Assembly: GCA_026003215.1 (NCBI GenBank) | Contig: BPGV01000001.1 | Location: 399,570-463,569 of the forward strand | Source of the DNA: Bacteroidia bacterium | Lineage (GTDB): Bacteria > Bacteroidota > Bacteroidia > SpSt-205 | Direction: 5' to 3' | Length of the DNA: 64,000 nucleotides | Part shown: positions 44,147 through 52,475 of the stretch, in pieces | Numbering within the stretch: position 1 is the first letter of the stretch | Layout: each line of letters starts with the position of its first letter | Notes under the pieces: model-generated | Database searches by the model: none | Told to the model about the DNA's origin: nothing | The model's input: only the letters and a program-made list of their open reading frames with translations | Translations under genes and position numbers: made by a program

Positions 44147-46054
44147 CTAAGGACTGACAGGGAGCCGATATACACGCTCCCCTACACGAAGGAGATACAG
44201 CCCCGCTGGCAAGCCCCGCAGCGAGAGGGGTTGCCCTACTCCCCCAACCAGCACCCCCGCAAAAAGCACCCGTCCCTGCCCGTCATACAGCGCATAAGAC
44301 ACATCCTCAGGCGCGTACAAAAGCACCTCCCCTTCTCCTTGCCGATAGAAGGGCTGCTCCCAAGCCACTTCTTTCCGACCTAAGAGGAGCGTCCGTTCCC
44401 CTATCTGCGCATAGAGTGAGGCGGTATACCGCCCAGGCATGCGCGCGTGGGAGGCTTCCCCTTCGGCATGCGGAGGAAGGGGATATACAGCTACCTCCTG
44501 GGCCTTAGAGACAAACTGCACATATAGCCCCTCTAAGGGCATGGGCGTGGTAAGCACCCATCTATGATACACTTGGCCTGTGGGAGAAAAAACTATATCC
44601 CACCGATGAAGCTGCACCTCAGCGGTCGGACAAGGCGCATACGGCGTCCAGGAAAGGTCATACAGCGCTCCACCCGCTTGGCCTGGCGTAGCTCCGCGAT
44701 TGTATCTATCGGAGCCAGCAGGGATACAGTTCCCTGTAGCTGAGCAACCGTATTGATTTTCATTAAGGGGCGTAAGTTCTATGCCGTTTTGGCCGCCGGC
44801 GGTGAGTAAAGAGACACCGGCTGGGGTAGTGCCGGTGGAAAAGGCCACGTATCCCCCACCGCCCCCGCCGCCAGGGCCATGGTCCGGCGAACAAGAACAG
44901 AGATGAGAACTACAGTTTTGTCCGTTAGCGCCCCGCACATCTATCGTGAGGGTACCCGAGTAGCTATTACAGAAGAGGGCCACGGCTCCACCGGCCCCGC
45001 CCCCCCCTGCGCCATCGTTCCCTGCGAAGGAGACATTGGTTTGGCCACAACCGCTGCCAAGGTTTTGCACGCCTTGGGCGCCGCGGGCGATAATCTGACG
45101 CCCGCCGCCACTGATAGCCGCCGCCCGAATAAGTACGATGCCGCCGCCCGGACCTCCATTGCCTCCCTGGTCGTTATTGTGATGGCCACCACCGCCCCCA
45201 CCCCCAAAAAAGAGCCGTAGATTGCTTGCACTCAGGTAGGACGCTAAAGAGGCCCCGCCTAAGCCATAACCCGAGTTAGCCACATTAGTCCCAGAACACC
45301 ACCAGCGTGAGCCGCACGTGGTCCAGCCGCCTTGGCCGCCTGTGCCGTAGTTACCGCCCCCAGCGCCCCCTGTATTATGGTTATTTCCGCCGCCGCCACC
45401 GTTAGCCAGCTTACCCCGATAAGCGTAGTGGCTCATAGAAGGCCAGTTGGCTATGCCTTCCCCTTTTCGGCCGGCTTGGTCATCCGCAGCCCCGTAGTAG
45501 GTACCCGCATCACAAGCAGAGGAACTCCCCCCGTTTATAGAACGGAGACCGCCCCGAAAGCCTTGACCCGTAACATCAATATCTGCGGAAAAGGTGAGGG
45601 TACCGTCTGTCTCTATCACTACCAAGCCTCCTTTGGTGCCATTCCATGGCATAGCCGTTACCGGGCCCGTTATCGTCACATCCCCGGGGGAGTAGGCTAC
45701 CTTCACTACTTGTGTGGCGGCCCCGGTGGGATTGCTGAGGTCAAAAGGCCGAGTAAGCGGGCAGTTTAGCGTGAGGGTATTGCCACTGATAGCCGCTATG
45801 TTAGCCAACTCAAATAGACCGGCTCCCCCTATGCTGGTGATATCCCCATACGTAGGGGAGTTGGATTGGTCTATTTGAGCGCCTTTGGCTTGATAGACGA
45901 GGATGCGATCACCCACCGCAAAGGGCGTGGCGTCATCCACTTGCAGGGTAGAGGGGTCTAAGAAGGCTGTTACCGCAGCATACTGGTTGACTACTCCAGA
46001 GAGTTGTGCGAAAGCCCAGCCGAGAGCAAGCCCTAAATAAGCTCTCGGTTGCAT
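44147..46054 (-). CDS. glycine-rich secreted protein with T9SS type A domain
   Basis: A 635-residue protein. A signal peptide (to about residue 17, WAFAQ) precedes a beta-helical region (about 20-170) and a glycine-rich core (about 205-410) with runs such as GGAGGGNYGTGGQGG and GPGGGGGGGY. The C-terminal sorting domain (about 480-635) ends in YLLRVGERVYRLPVSP with GLPAGLYLL. The cysteines scattered in the Gly-rich core could form disulfides. It is probably a surface or matrix protein; function unknown. The TACCTTTG box lies 11 bases before the ATG. Confidence 0.85.
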   Translation of the reverse strand: MQPRAYLGLALGWAFAQLSGVVNQYAAVTAFLDPSTLQVDDATPFAVGDRILVYQAKGAQIDQSNSPTYGDITSIGGAGLFELANIAAISGNTLTLNCPLTRPFDLSNPTGAATQVVKVAYSPGDVTITGPVTAMPWNGTKGGLVVIETDGTLTFSADIDVTGQGFRGGLRSINGGSSSACDAGTYYGAADDQAGRKGEGIANWPSMSHYAYRGKLANGGGGGNNHNTGGAGGGNYGTGGQGGWTTCGSRWWCSGTNVANSGYGLGGASLASYLSASNLRLFFGGGGGGGHHNNDQGGNGGPGGGIVLIRAAAISGGGRQIIARGAQGVQNLGSGCGQTNVSFAGNDGAGGGGAGGAVALFCNSYSGTLTIDVRGANGQNCSSHLCSCSPDHGPGGGGGGGYVAFSTGTTPAGVSLLTAGGQNGIELTPLNENQYGCSATGNCIPAGSDRYNRGATPGQAGGALYDLSWTPYAPCPTAEVQLHRWDIVFSPTGQVYHRWVLTTPMPLEGLYVQFVSKAQEVAVYPLPPHAEGEASHARMPGRYTASLYAQIGERTLLLGRKEVAWEQPFYRQGEGEVLLYAPEDVSYALYDGQGRVLFAGVLVGGVGQPLSLRGLPAGLYLLRVGERVYRLPVSP

Positions 46055-46065
46055 ACTTCTTCACA

Positions 46066-46073
46066 CAAAGGTA
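46066..46073 (-). promoter_or_regulatory. -7 box TACCTTTG of the glycine-rich protein gene
   Basis: It ends 11 bases before ATG 46054, the longest leader among the boxes listed. The leader includes GAAGAAG. Confidence 0.5.
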
Positions 46074-46118
46074 GCAAAAATCGTACCTCACCGAAGTCCC
46101 CCTTGCGCGGGTAGCTTT

Positions 46119-46769
46119 TTAGTCCTTTCCAGTCTCCGTACTTTCTCCTTTTTCTTCTACATATCCCTCAGGGATGCGGAAGAGCGCTTCATCGGGGGAA
46201 GTTTGGGAGATTTGGGTAGCCAAAAAGACGATTTTGAGGTCTACGCCGGGCACATCCATGACGATGCGCAAGGGGAGGCCTTCTACTTTAGCGCCGCGCG
46301 TAAGGGCGTTGGCTTGACCTATCCGTTCGGGAAGCTTGAGGCTGGGCGCTGCCCATACTTCCATTTTGACGGGCCCTTGCTCAGTAGCTACCTCCACGAC
46401 GTACTTCTCCGCCGCATGGCCAAGGATTTTCGTTTTTTCTTTGGTTTTTGTCACCTTAGGTTGAGGCTCCTCTTCTTTAGGCGATTGAATGGGGGCTTTC
46501 TGGTAAGTCTGAAGAGCCGGATTAAGCACATACACATAGCCTGCCTCCGCATCCGTAATCAACGCAAACTCGCCCATGTCGGTGCGAGCTCGGCTACCCT
46601 TGTAGTAGGCGACCATCTTCTCGGGAAGCTGGCCCTTGAGCATATCGGCCATTTGCTGGGCCATAGCTCCTTCAAACTTCGTCGTGTAGGTCACAGATCC
46701 TTCAAAGGTCTTCTGCGCAAAGCCTAAAACTCCAAAAAGGAGTACGGATACGATTATACTGCGTATCAT
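46119..46769 (-). CDS. DUF4412-like secreted protein
   Basis: A 216-residue protein with a signal peptide ending GFAQ (about residue 19). It resembles DUF4412/GLPGLI-type proteins: FEGSVTYTTKF at the start, YVLNPALQTYQKAP, then TKILGHAAEKYVVE and GLPLRIVMDV. There is no lipobox. It is the second of two paralogs, overlapping the first by 4 bases. No function is known. Confidence 0.8.
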   Translation of the reverse strand: MIRSIIVSVLLFGVLGFAQKTFEGSVTYTTKFEGAMAQQMADMLKGQLPEKMVAYYKGSRARTDMGEFALITDAEAGYVYVLNPALQTYQKAPIQSPKEEEPQPKVTKTKEKTKILGHAAEKYVVEVATEQGPVKMEVWAAPSLKLPERIGQANALTRGAKVEGLPLRIVMDVPGVDLKIVFLATQISQTSPDEALFRIPEGYVEEKGESTETGKD

Positions 46770-47419
46770 AAGTTTTGAGAAATTCGTTTGTAGGAAGGTG
46801 GGATTTGGAAAAGGGTATCCTGCAAGTTTTCTTCTTCTATCTCCGTAGCTTCATAGATAAGCCTGAGGGGGAGGGTGGGCAGGGTATATTCTATGCGCAG
46901 GGGAAGGCCTTGCACTTCGGCGCCCCGAAACACAATAGGATAGGCTTTTCGCGCAGCGGCTGGAACAGTTATATCCGTGGCTTCCCAGAATATTTGCGTA
47001 TCCTGCGGCATTTCTACGCGCTTCCCCATGCAGGTGTGCCCTAAGATAGTGCGTTTTTCCGTAAGGGCTTGGACCACGGGCAGAAGGGTGTCTTCTTTAC
47101 CCCTATGCAGCGGTAAAGCTACATATTCTTTTAGCTCTGGCTGAAGCACATAAAAGCTATCCTTGGCATAGTCCACAATCATACTCTCCCGCAGTCGATC
47201 GATGCGCACTTTATCGCCCTTGTGATACAGCGAAAAAGACAAATCCTGCATTTTGAGTAGAGGTTCTATCTGCTCTTTTCCTTCTCCCTCTATGGAAGGC
47301 TTATAATAAACTTTCCCCTCAAAAGAGCCAGAAAACGGGGAACACGAGAGACTTACAAGGACGCTCAGAAGCCATAAGGCCCCACGACTGCGCCTAAGAA
47401 GAAGAATGCGAGGTAACAT
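46766..47419 (-). CDS. DUF4412-like lipoprotein
   Basis: A 217-residue paralog of the next gene. The N-terminus carries a lipobox (LVSLSC, Cys about 26), then FEGKVYYKPSIEG, YVLQPELKEYVALP, RTILGHTCMGKRVE and GLPLRIEYTL. One copy is lipid-anchored and the other released into the periplasm. I prefer ATG 47419; it overlaps the end of the epimerase gene by 26 bases. Confidence 0.78.
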   Translation of the reverse strand: MLPRILLLRRSRGALWLLSVLVSLSCSPFSGSFEGKVYYKPSIEGEGKEQIEPLLKMQDLSFSLYHKGDKVRIDRLRESMIVDYAKDSFYVLQPELKEYVALPLHRGKEDTLLPVVQALTEKRTILGHTCMGKRVEMPQDTQIFWEATDITVPAAARKAYPIVFRGAEVQGLPLRIEYTLPTLPLRLIYEATEIEEENLQDTLFQIPPSYKRISQNL

Positions 47420-48389
47420 AAGAGATAACTTCTTGTAAAATGTCATCTAAGGAATACTGGGGTTTCCATCCCAGCCAGTTTTGGATTTTTTGGATGTCTG
47501 GGGTGCGTCGCTGCATGTCTTCAAAGCCCGGCCCATAAGACACTTCATACGGTATAAGTTCTATGGGGGAAGAAGACCCGGTGAGGGTGCGTATGCGTTC
47601 AGCCAAGGCTAAGATGGAGATTTCGTGGGGATTGCCGACGTTGAAGATTTCTCCCCACGGCTCAGCGGTAAAGAGCAAGCCATAGATAGCTTCTACGGCG
47701 TCCTTTACGTGGAGGAAGGAGCGCTTTTGCTGGCCTGTGCCATAGACAGGGAGAGGGTGGCCTTCTAAGGCTGCCCGCACAAGGTTAGGGATAACCATGC
47801 CATACGAAGGGGACTGACGGGGTCCCACTGTATTAAAGAAGCGCACCACCACAAAAGGTGCCCCCCGCTGCTTGTAGTAAGCAATGGCCAGGGCTTCTTT
47901 GGCCAGCTTAGTAATAGCATAGATCCATCGATGTCGGGCAGGGGACCCCAGTAAAAGGAGCGAATCTTCGGAGAGACGCCCTTGCCCCGTAGGGTCTAAG
48001 TACTCTAAGGCCCGGCCATATACCTCACTGGTAGAAGCCACAAGGGTAGGTATGCCTGCGGCTTCCGCCGCTTCTAATACATGGTCTGTGCCACGCAGCC
48101 CTTCCAGAATAGTAGTGAGGGGTTCCGCCAATACGCGCTTCACCCCCACCACCGACGCTAAGTGATAAACCCGCTCATGCTGGCTTACCAGCTCCTGTAC
48201 CAGCGCCTTATCTTCTACACTTCCCCGTACAAACTGGCAGCGCCCCTCGTACTGAAAGGCCCTCGTCAAGTTATCCAGCGACCCCGTGGAGAGGTCATCC
48301 AAAATAGTGACGCTGTGTCCTTCTGCCAGGCACTTTTCCGCCAGATGGGAGCCGATAAATCCAGCTCCCCCCGTAATGAGTACTTTCAT
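47394..48389 (-). CDS. NAD-dependent nucleotide-sugar epimerase/dehydratase
   Basis: A 331-residue extended SDR. It has [24 protein letters not shown], the catalytic STSEVYG and YAITKLAKE (Tyr-x-x-x-Lys), and VRFFNTVGPRQSP. It resembles UDP-glucose 4-epimerases and UDP-glucuronate decarboxylases but differs from the UXS copy at 39909. Its ATG overlaps the pnp stop by 4 bases. The exact substrate is uncertain. Confidence 0.87.
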   Translation of the reverse strand: MKVLITGGAGFIGSHLAEKCLAEGHSVTILDDLSTGSLDNLTRAFQYEGRCQFVRGSVEDKALVQELVSQHERVYHLASVVGVKRVLAEPLTTILEGLRGTDHVLEAAEAAGIPTLVASTSEVYGRALEYLDPTGQGRLSEDSLLLLGSPARHRWIYAITKLAKEALAIAYYKQRGAPFVVVRFFNTVGPRQSPSYGMVIPNLVRAALEGHPLPVYGTGQQKRSFLHVKDAVEAIYGLLFTAEPWGEIFNVGNPHEISILALAERIRTLTGSSSPIELIPYEVSYGPGFEDMQRRTPDIQKIQNWLGWKPQYSLDDILQEVISYVTSHSSS

Positions 48390-50605
48390 GGACGACGGCG
48401 GGAATGAGGGGCCCGTCGTCCAGTAGGGGAACCCGAAGGGCGACGATGTGATTCTGTTCCTCTATGGGTACGCTCAGAGGCCGCCGACTCGCCATTTACC
48501 GCCGCTTTGTGGCTGACCCGATATTTGCCTGTTCGGTTATCTACGCCCACATATTTCACCAAAAGCTCCTGTCCTACTTTCAGCACATCTTCAATCTTCT
48601 CTACCCGGTAAGGGACAATCTCAGAAATATGCAAGAAACCTTCCTTGCCGCGCATAAACTCCACCACAGCACCTGCTTCTTTAAGCATTTTGACCTTGGC
48701 GGGGTAAATCTGTCCGACTTCTGGCTCAGAAATAATCTCTTGGATGATAGCTGCGGCTTTTTCTAAGGCAGCCTTATCTTGGGCATAAATAACCGCTATC
48801 CCCCCCTTTTCGTCCTGTTCTATGGTGATGGTTGTACCTGTCGTGCGTTGAATCTCTTGGATAACCTTACCTCCGGTACCAATAACTGCGCCTATTAGGT
48901 CATGGGGTATAGGGATACGATGGATACGCGGCGCATAGGGGGAAAGTTCGGGTCGAGGAGCCGGCAAAGCCTCCCGCATTTTTTGGAGGATAAAGAGCCG
49001 AGCCTCTCGGGCTTGGAGGAGGGCTTTTTCTAAAATCTCATACGGCATGTGCTGGATTTTGATATCCATCTGGCACGCCGTAAGCCCTCGTTCAGTCCCC
49101 GCTACCTTGAAATCCATATCCCCCAGCGCATCTTCATCGCCCAAAATGTCGGTAAGCACCGCATAACGTTCGGAGCTTTCCCAAATAAGCCCCATGGCAA
49201 TCCCCGCTACCGGTGCCTTGATAGGCACCCCGCCATCCATCAAAGCCAAACAGCCTGCACACACCGTAGCCATAGAGGAGGAGCCGTTGGACTCCAGAAT
49301 ATCTGACACCACCCGAATAGTATAATCTGCAAAATCGCCTTCTTGAGGTAGGACTTGCTTGAGGGCCCTTTCGGCCAGATGACTATGCCCTACCTCCCGA
49401 CGCGAAGGCGCCCGCAAAGGCTTTACCTCTCCCGTAGAAAAAGGCGGAAAGTTATACTGCAAAATAAACTTCTTGGTGCCCTGCTGGGTAGCATAATCTA
49501 TAATCTGTTCATCTTCCTTAGTACCGAGGGTAAGGGTCGCAAGGGCTTGGGTTTCGCCACGGGTGAAGAGCGCCGACCCATGGGTGCGCGGTAAGACCCC
49601 TACTTCACAGGTGATAGGGCGTATATCGTGCGGTTTGCGCCCATCTAAACGAACCCCTTCTGTAAGGACCACTTCACGCATTACCCGCCGCTTGAGGTCA
49701 GCAAAATAACTAAGAGCAAACTTTTGTACTTCAGGCAAGGCCCACTCAGGATTTTCCGCTACTAAGGCTTCACTCACCTGCTGAAAAGCCTCTTCAAAGG
49801 CAGCCCGCCGCTCCTGCTTAGCCGAAGAGGCACGTACGATGGCTAAAAGCTTTTCTCTCAGGGCCCCCTCTAAAAAAGCGGCCACCTCCGGGTACGGAGG
49901 GGGAGGGTCTATCACTTGCTTAGGCTTGCCATAGTTCTCCCGAATCTGTTCTATAAAACGCACCAAAGACTGGATATATGCATGGGCATGGCGGAGCGCT
50001 TCTACTAAGCGGGATTCTTCTATTTCCAACATTTCGCCCTCTACCATGACGATAGAATCAGCGGTGCCCGAGACGACTAAGTTTAGGTCGGCTCCCTCTA
50101 TCTGTTCGGCCGGCGGGTTGAGGAAAAACTCGCCCCCTCGCTGAATAACTCGGGCCATCGCCACAATCTGCTCCGTAGGAATACTGGAAAGAGCTACGGC
50201 CGCCGACAGCCCCAAGCCGGCAATCACATCCGGCGGGTATTGGGGATCGTAGGACTCCAAGATAGCGATAAGTTGGGTTTCTCTCCGCCAGCCCTTAGGA
50301 AAGAAAGGCCGCAAAGAACGGTCTATAAGCCGAGAAGTAAGAATCTCACTTTCATTCGGACGGCCATCGCGCTTAAAAAATCCTCCGGGAATACGCCCAC
50401 TGCTGGAAAAGTTCTCTCGGTAATCTACAGTAAGCGGAACAAAGTCAGTATCTGTGCCACGCTCACTGGCACAGGCTGTACAGATTACGATAGTACCTCC
50501 TTGTTGAACCCATACCGACCCGTCGGCTTGACGAGCAATATGCCCAAAAGCAATCTCAATCGGCGCTGACCCCGCAATCTCAAAGACCTCTACTCGCCGC
50601 TCCAT
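48386..50605 (-). CDS. pnp: polyribonucleotide nucleotidyltransferase
   Basis: A 739-residue phosphorolytic 3'-5' exoribonuclease. It has two RNase PH domains with an alpha-helical linker, the first starting at residue 1 (GSAPIEIAFG, FKRDGRPNESEILTSRLIDR) and the second near 320-520 (GVRLDGRKPHDIRPI, GSALFTRGETQ). A KH domain (IPHDLIGAVIGTGGKVIQEI) and an S1 domain (GFLHISEIV) follow. After S1 comes an Arg/Ser/His-rich tail of about 30 residues. It lies 3 bases after rpsO, the classic rpsO-pnp pair. Confidence 0.97.
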   Translation of the reverse strand: MERRVEVFEIAGSAPIEIAFGHIARQADGSVWVQQGGTIVICTACASERGTDTDFVPLTVDYRENFSSSGRIPGGFFKRDGRPNESEILTSRLIDRSLRPFFPKGWRRETQLIAILESYDPQYPPDVIAGLGLSAAVALSSIPTEQIVAMARVIQRGGEFFLNPPAEQIEGADLNLVVSGTADSIVMVEGEMLEIEESRLVEALRHAHAYIQSLVRFIEQIRENYGKPKQVIDPPPPYPEVAAFLEGALREKLLAIVRASSAKQERRAAFEEAFQQVSEALVAENPEWALPEVQKFALSYFADLKRRVMREVVLTEGVRLDGRKPHDIRPITCEVGVLPRTHGSALFTRGETQALATLTLGTKEDEQIIDYATQQGTKKFILQYNFPPFSTGEVKPLRAPSRREVGHSHLAERALKQVLPQEGDFADYTIRVVSDILESNGSSSMATVCAGCLALMDGGVPIKAPVAGIAMGLIWESSERYAVLTDILGDEDALGDMDFKVAGTERGLTACQMDIKIQHMPYEILEKALLQAREARLFILQKMREALPAPRPELSPYAPRIHRIPIPHDLIGAVIGTGGKVIQEIQRTTGTTITIEQDEKGGIAVIYAQDKAALEKAAAIIQEIISEPEVGQIYPAKVKMLKEAGAVVEFMRGKEGFLHISEIVPYRVEKIEDVLKVGQELLVKYVGVDNRTGKYRVSHKAAVNGESAASERTHRGTESHRRPSGSPTGRRAPHSRRRP

Positions 50606-50608
50606 ACA

Positions 50609-50884
50609 TTAGCCCCGCAAGTTAAGCTTCTCCACAATCGCCCGATACCGGTTTATATCTTTTTCCTTGAGGTACCGAAGGAGGCGTTTGCGTTGCCCCA
50701 CAAGGCGTAAGAGCCCTCGCTGCGTGGAAAAATCCTTTCTGTGCTCCCGCAAATGCCGGGATATCTCTTGAATCCGATAGGTCAAAAGCGCTATCTGCAC
50801 TTCAGGTGAGCCGGTGTCTTGGGCCTCTCCCCGGGGACTGTGCTCAGCGACGAGTTGCGCCTTGATGCTTTTATCCCAGTACAT
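50609..50884 (-). CDS. rpsO: ribosomal protein S15
   Basis: A 91-residue protein with [44 protein letters not shown] and [12 protein letters not shown], diagnostic for S15. The ATG is 4 bases after TACCTTTG. It heads the operon with pnp, the epimerase gene and two DUF4412 genes. Confidence 0.97.
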   Translation of the reverse strand: MYWDKSIKAQLVAEHSPRGEAQDTGSPEVQIALLTYRIQEISRHLREHRKDFSTQRGLLRLVGQRKRLLRYLKEKDINRYRAIVEKLNLRG

Positions 50885-50888
50885 GCGG

Positions 50889-50896
50889 CAAAGGTA
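50889..50896 (-). promoter_or_regulatory. -7 box TACCTTTG of rpsO-pnp
   Basis: It ends 4 bases before ATG 50884. The predicted leader is too short for the structured S15-binding site used to autoregulate rpsO in E. coli. Confidence 0.6.
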
Positions 50897-50922
50897 CAAA
50901 ATAAAATCCGCAACTTCGGGGC

Positions 50923-51222
50923 ATGTGGAACTTCCTTAAAGTAGTGGAAAAGATGCAAGCTTTGGCCCAAGAGCTTGCGCAGACCACCGTCACTGGCGAA
51001 GGCGCCGCAGGCAAGGTCCGAATCGTGCTCTCTGGCCACCAACAAGTACAAGCAGTCCACATAGACCCTGCCCTCCTCCAAGAACCCCAAAAACTGGAGG
51101 AAGGTATAGCTCAGGCTTTCCATGATGCCCGAGATAAACTGCAGAACCTTGTGATGGAGAAACTTGGCGGAGAACTGCCTCCTTTCCTGCCGGGCCTACC
51201 CGGCAATATCGGCTTAGGGTAA
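50923..51222 (+). CDS. YbaB/EbfC-family nucleoid-associated protein
   Basis: A 99-residue protein. A helical start ([18 protein letters not shown]) leads into [30 protein letters not shown], the central beta hairpin of the YbaB fold, with a short C-terminal helix. YbaB proteins are small dimers that bind DNA. It is upstream of no recR here. The start is 4 bases after CAACTTCG, a poor -7 match. It overlaps the convergent nuclease gene by 9 bases. Confidence 0.85.
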   Translation: MWNFLKVVEKMQALAQELAQTTVTGEGAAGKVRIVLSGHQQVQAVHIDPALLQEPQKLEEGIAQAFHDARDKLQNLVMEKLGGELPPFLPGLPGNIGLG

Positions 51223-52428
51223 TACCCCTACCGTGCCACTAAATGAATAAAGCCCTATCCCTTGAATCCGATACACCCCCGCCGGTAGAGAAACCTTAAC
51301 TTGCTCATTTGGCCCGAGCTGTCCTCTAAAATATTCTCGGCCTAAGGCATCTATTACACGCAGGATAAGCCCCTCACACGCAGAAAGGATAAGGGTATTC
51401 CCTTCTACGCTCCATTTTACCGGCAAGGAAGCTTGGCCCACAGTAAGGCTTACCACCGCAGGAGAAGCCGCCACAGCAAACTCCCCTACCACTGGCAGAT
51501 GGTCAGACATCGCATACAACGCATTAATAACTCCCTGCGAATACCCTGCAGGTGTCGGAGAGTCCGTAAGCGACCTACCAAAATGCAGGCCATCTTGTCC
51601 TATCACCTTAAAAGAAGCTGGCACATAGCGCACTTTCGCTGTGGATACCGTGCAAGAAGGCGCGAAAAAAATAAAATCAAACCTATCGTTGAGCCCACCA
51701 CCGCTCCCCCCATCGGCTAAACTTTGTACGCGTGTGGATTGGCTGTGGAAAAAGGCATAGGTAGCATTCCCACTCCAAGGTCCCGCCGGAGCTGGATCTA
51801 CCAGCACCTGGGTAAGCGTTTGATAGGCTGCCTCCGAGTCTCCGTACAGGTTATGGTCCCCCATCTCTATCACGAAACGCTGTCGCTGCGAGGGTAGGTT
51901 CTGGATATACTGCCGAATAGCTTGGGCCGCTTGCGCGCGCGTCTGTGCATCGGAGGACGCATTTCCTGCTTTGAGGTGAGACACTATCGCCACTACAAAA
52001 ATCGTATCCTGCGTCTGGGCTAAATCCGCCGCCTTGTAATACAAGTGATACGCAAAAATATCCCGTAGCCCTCCCTGGGTAGTGATGAGCTCCTGCCCCA
52101 GCCACCCAAACCGTCGACTGTCATAAAAAAGCGCAGAAACGATATCGCTACTCACTGTGTTTTGATAGAGGCTACTACGCCAATAAGTCACTCCATTTAC
52201 ATTGAGCACTGAGTCTAAAATCCGCCGTACGAGAGCGGCGGAGGGGCCTACTTCATTTACGCCGATGAGGTGCGGCCGCACAAACCCCACAATCGTGCGC
52301 AGCTGCTGGTCCTTACAACGCGTATCGCAATAGCCGGGGGTAGCTCCGTAGTGTAAGAGATTGTAGGCCATCACCCGGATAGTGTCCTGTGCAGCTACTA
52401 CGAGGGGCAAAAGGAGGAAAAAGCGCAT
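51214..52428 (-). CDS. secreted endonuclease/exonuclease/phosphatase with T9SS domain
   Basis: A 404-residue protein. A signal peptide (MRFFLLLPLVVAAQ) precedes an EEP (DNase I-like) domain with VMAYNLLHYG, GVNEVGP, MGDHNLYGDSEA and the final SDHLPVVGEF catalytic His, so the active site looks complete. The C-terminal type A sorting domain has VIDALGREYFRG and SLPAGVYRI. It may cut extracellular DNA (inference). A longer upstream frame reaching back to 52701 lacks a signal and overlaps the divergent gene, so I reject it. The -7 variant TACTTTCG is 4 bases upstream. Confidence 0.87.
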   Translation of the reverse strand: MRFFLLLPLVVAAQDTIRVMAYNLLHYGATPGYCDTRCKDQQLRTIVGFVRPHLIGVNEVGPSAALVRRILDSVLNVNGVTYWRSSLYQNTVSSDIVSALFYDSRRFGWLGQELITTQGGLRDIFAYHLYYKAADLAQTQDTIFVVAIVSHLKAGNASSDAQTRAQAAQAIRQYIQNLPSQRQRFVIEMGDHNLYGDSEAAYQTLTQVLVDPAPAGPWSGNATYAFFHSQSTRVQSLADGGSGGGLNDRFDFIFFAPSCTVSTAKVRYVPASFKVIGQDGLHFGRSLTDSPTPAGYSQGVINALYAMSDHLPVVGEFAVAASPAVVSLTVGQASLPVKWSVEGNTLILSACEGLILRVIDALGREYFRGQLGPNEQVKVSLPAGVYRIQGIGLYSFSGTVGVLP

Positions 52429-52432
52429 GGAA

Positions 52433-52440
52433 CGAAAGTA
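52433..52440 (-). promoter_or_regulatory. -7 box variant TACTTTCG of the secreted nuclease gene
   Basis: It ends 4 bases before ATG 52428. Confidence 0.4.
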
Positions 52441-52462
52441 CTGCCCTTTTGTGAAACCCGAG

Positions 52463-52470
52463 TATATTTG
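52463..52470 (+). promoter_or_regulatory. -7 box TATATTTG of the secreted esterase gene
   Basis: It ends 5 bases before GTG 52476 and shares the 47-base gap with the divergent nuclease promoter. Confidence 0.55.
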
Positions 52471-52475
52471 CTGGT

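Noticed and set aside
44870-45420. Plus-strand ORFs in the glycine-rich gene
   Set aside because: They are antisense to Gly codons and have no recognisable fold or start signal.
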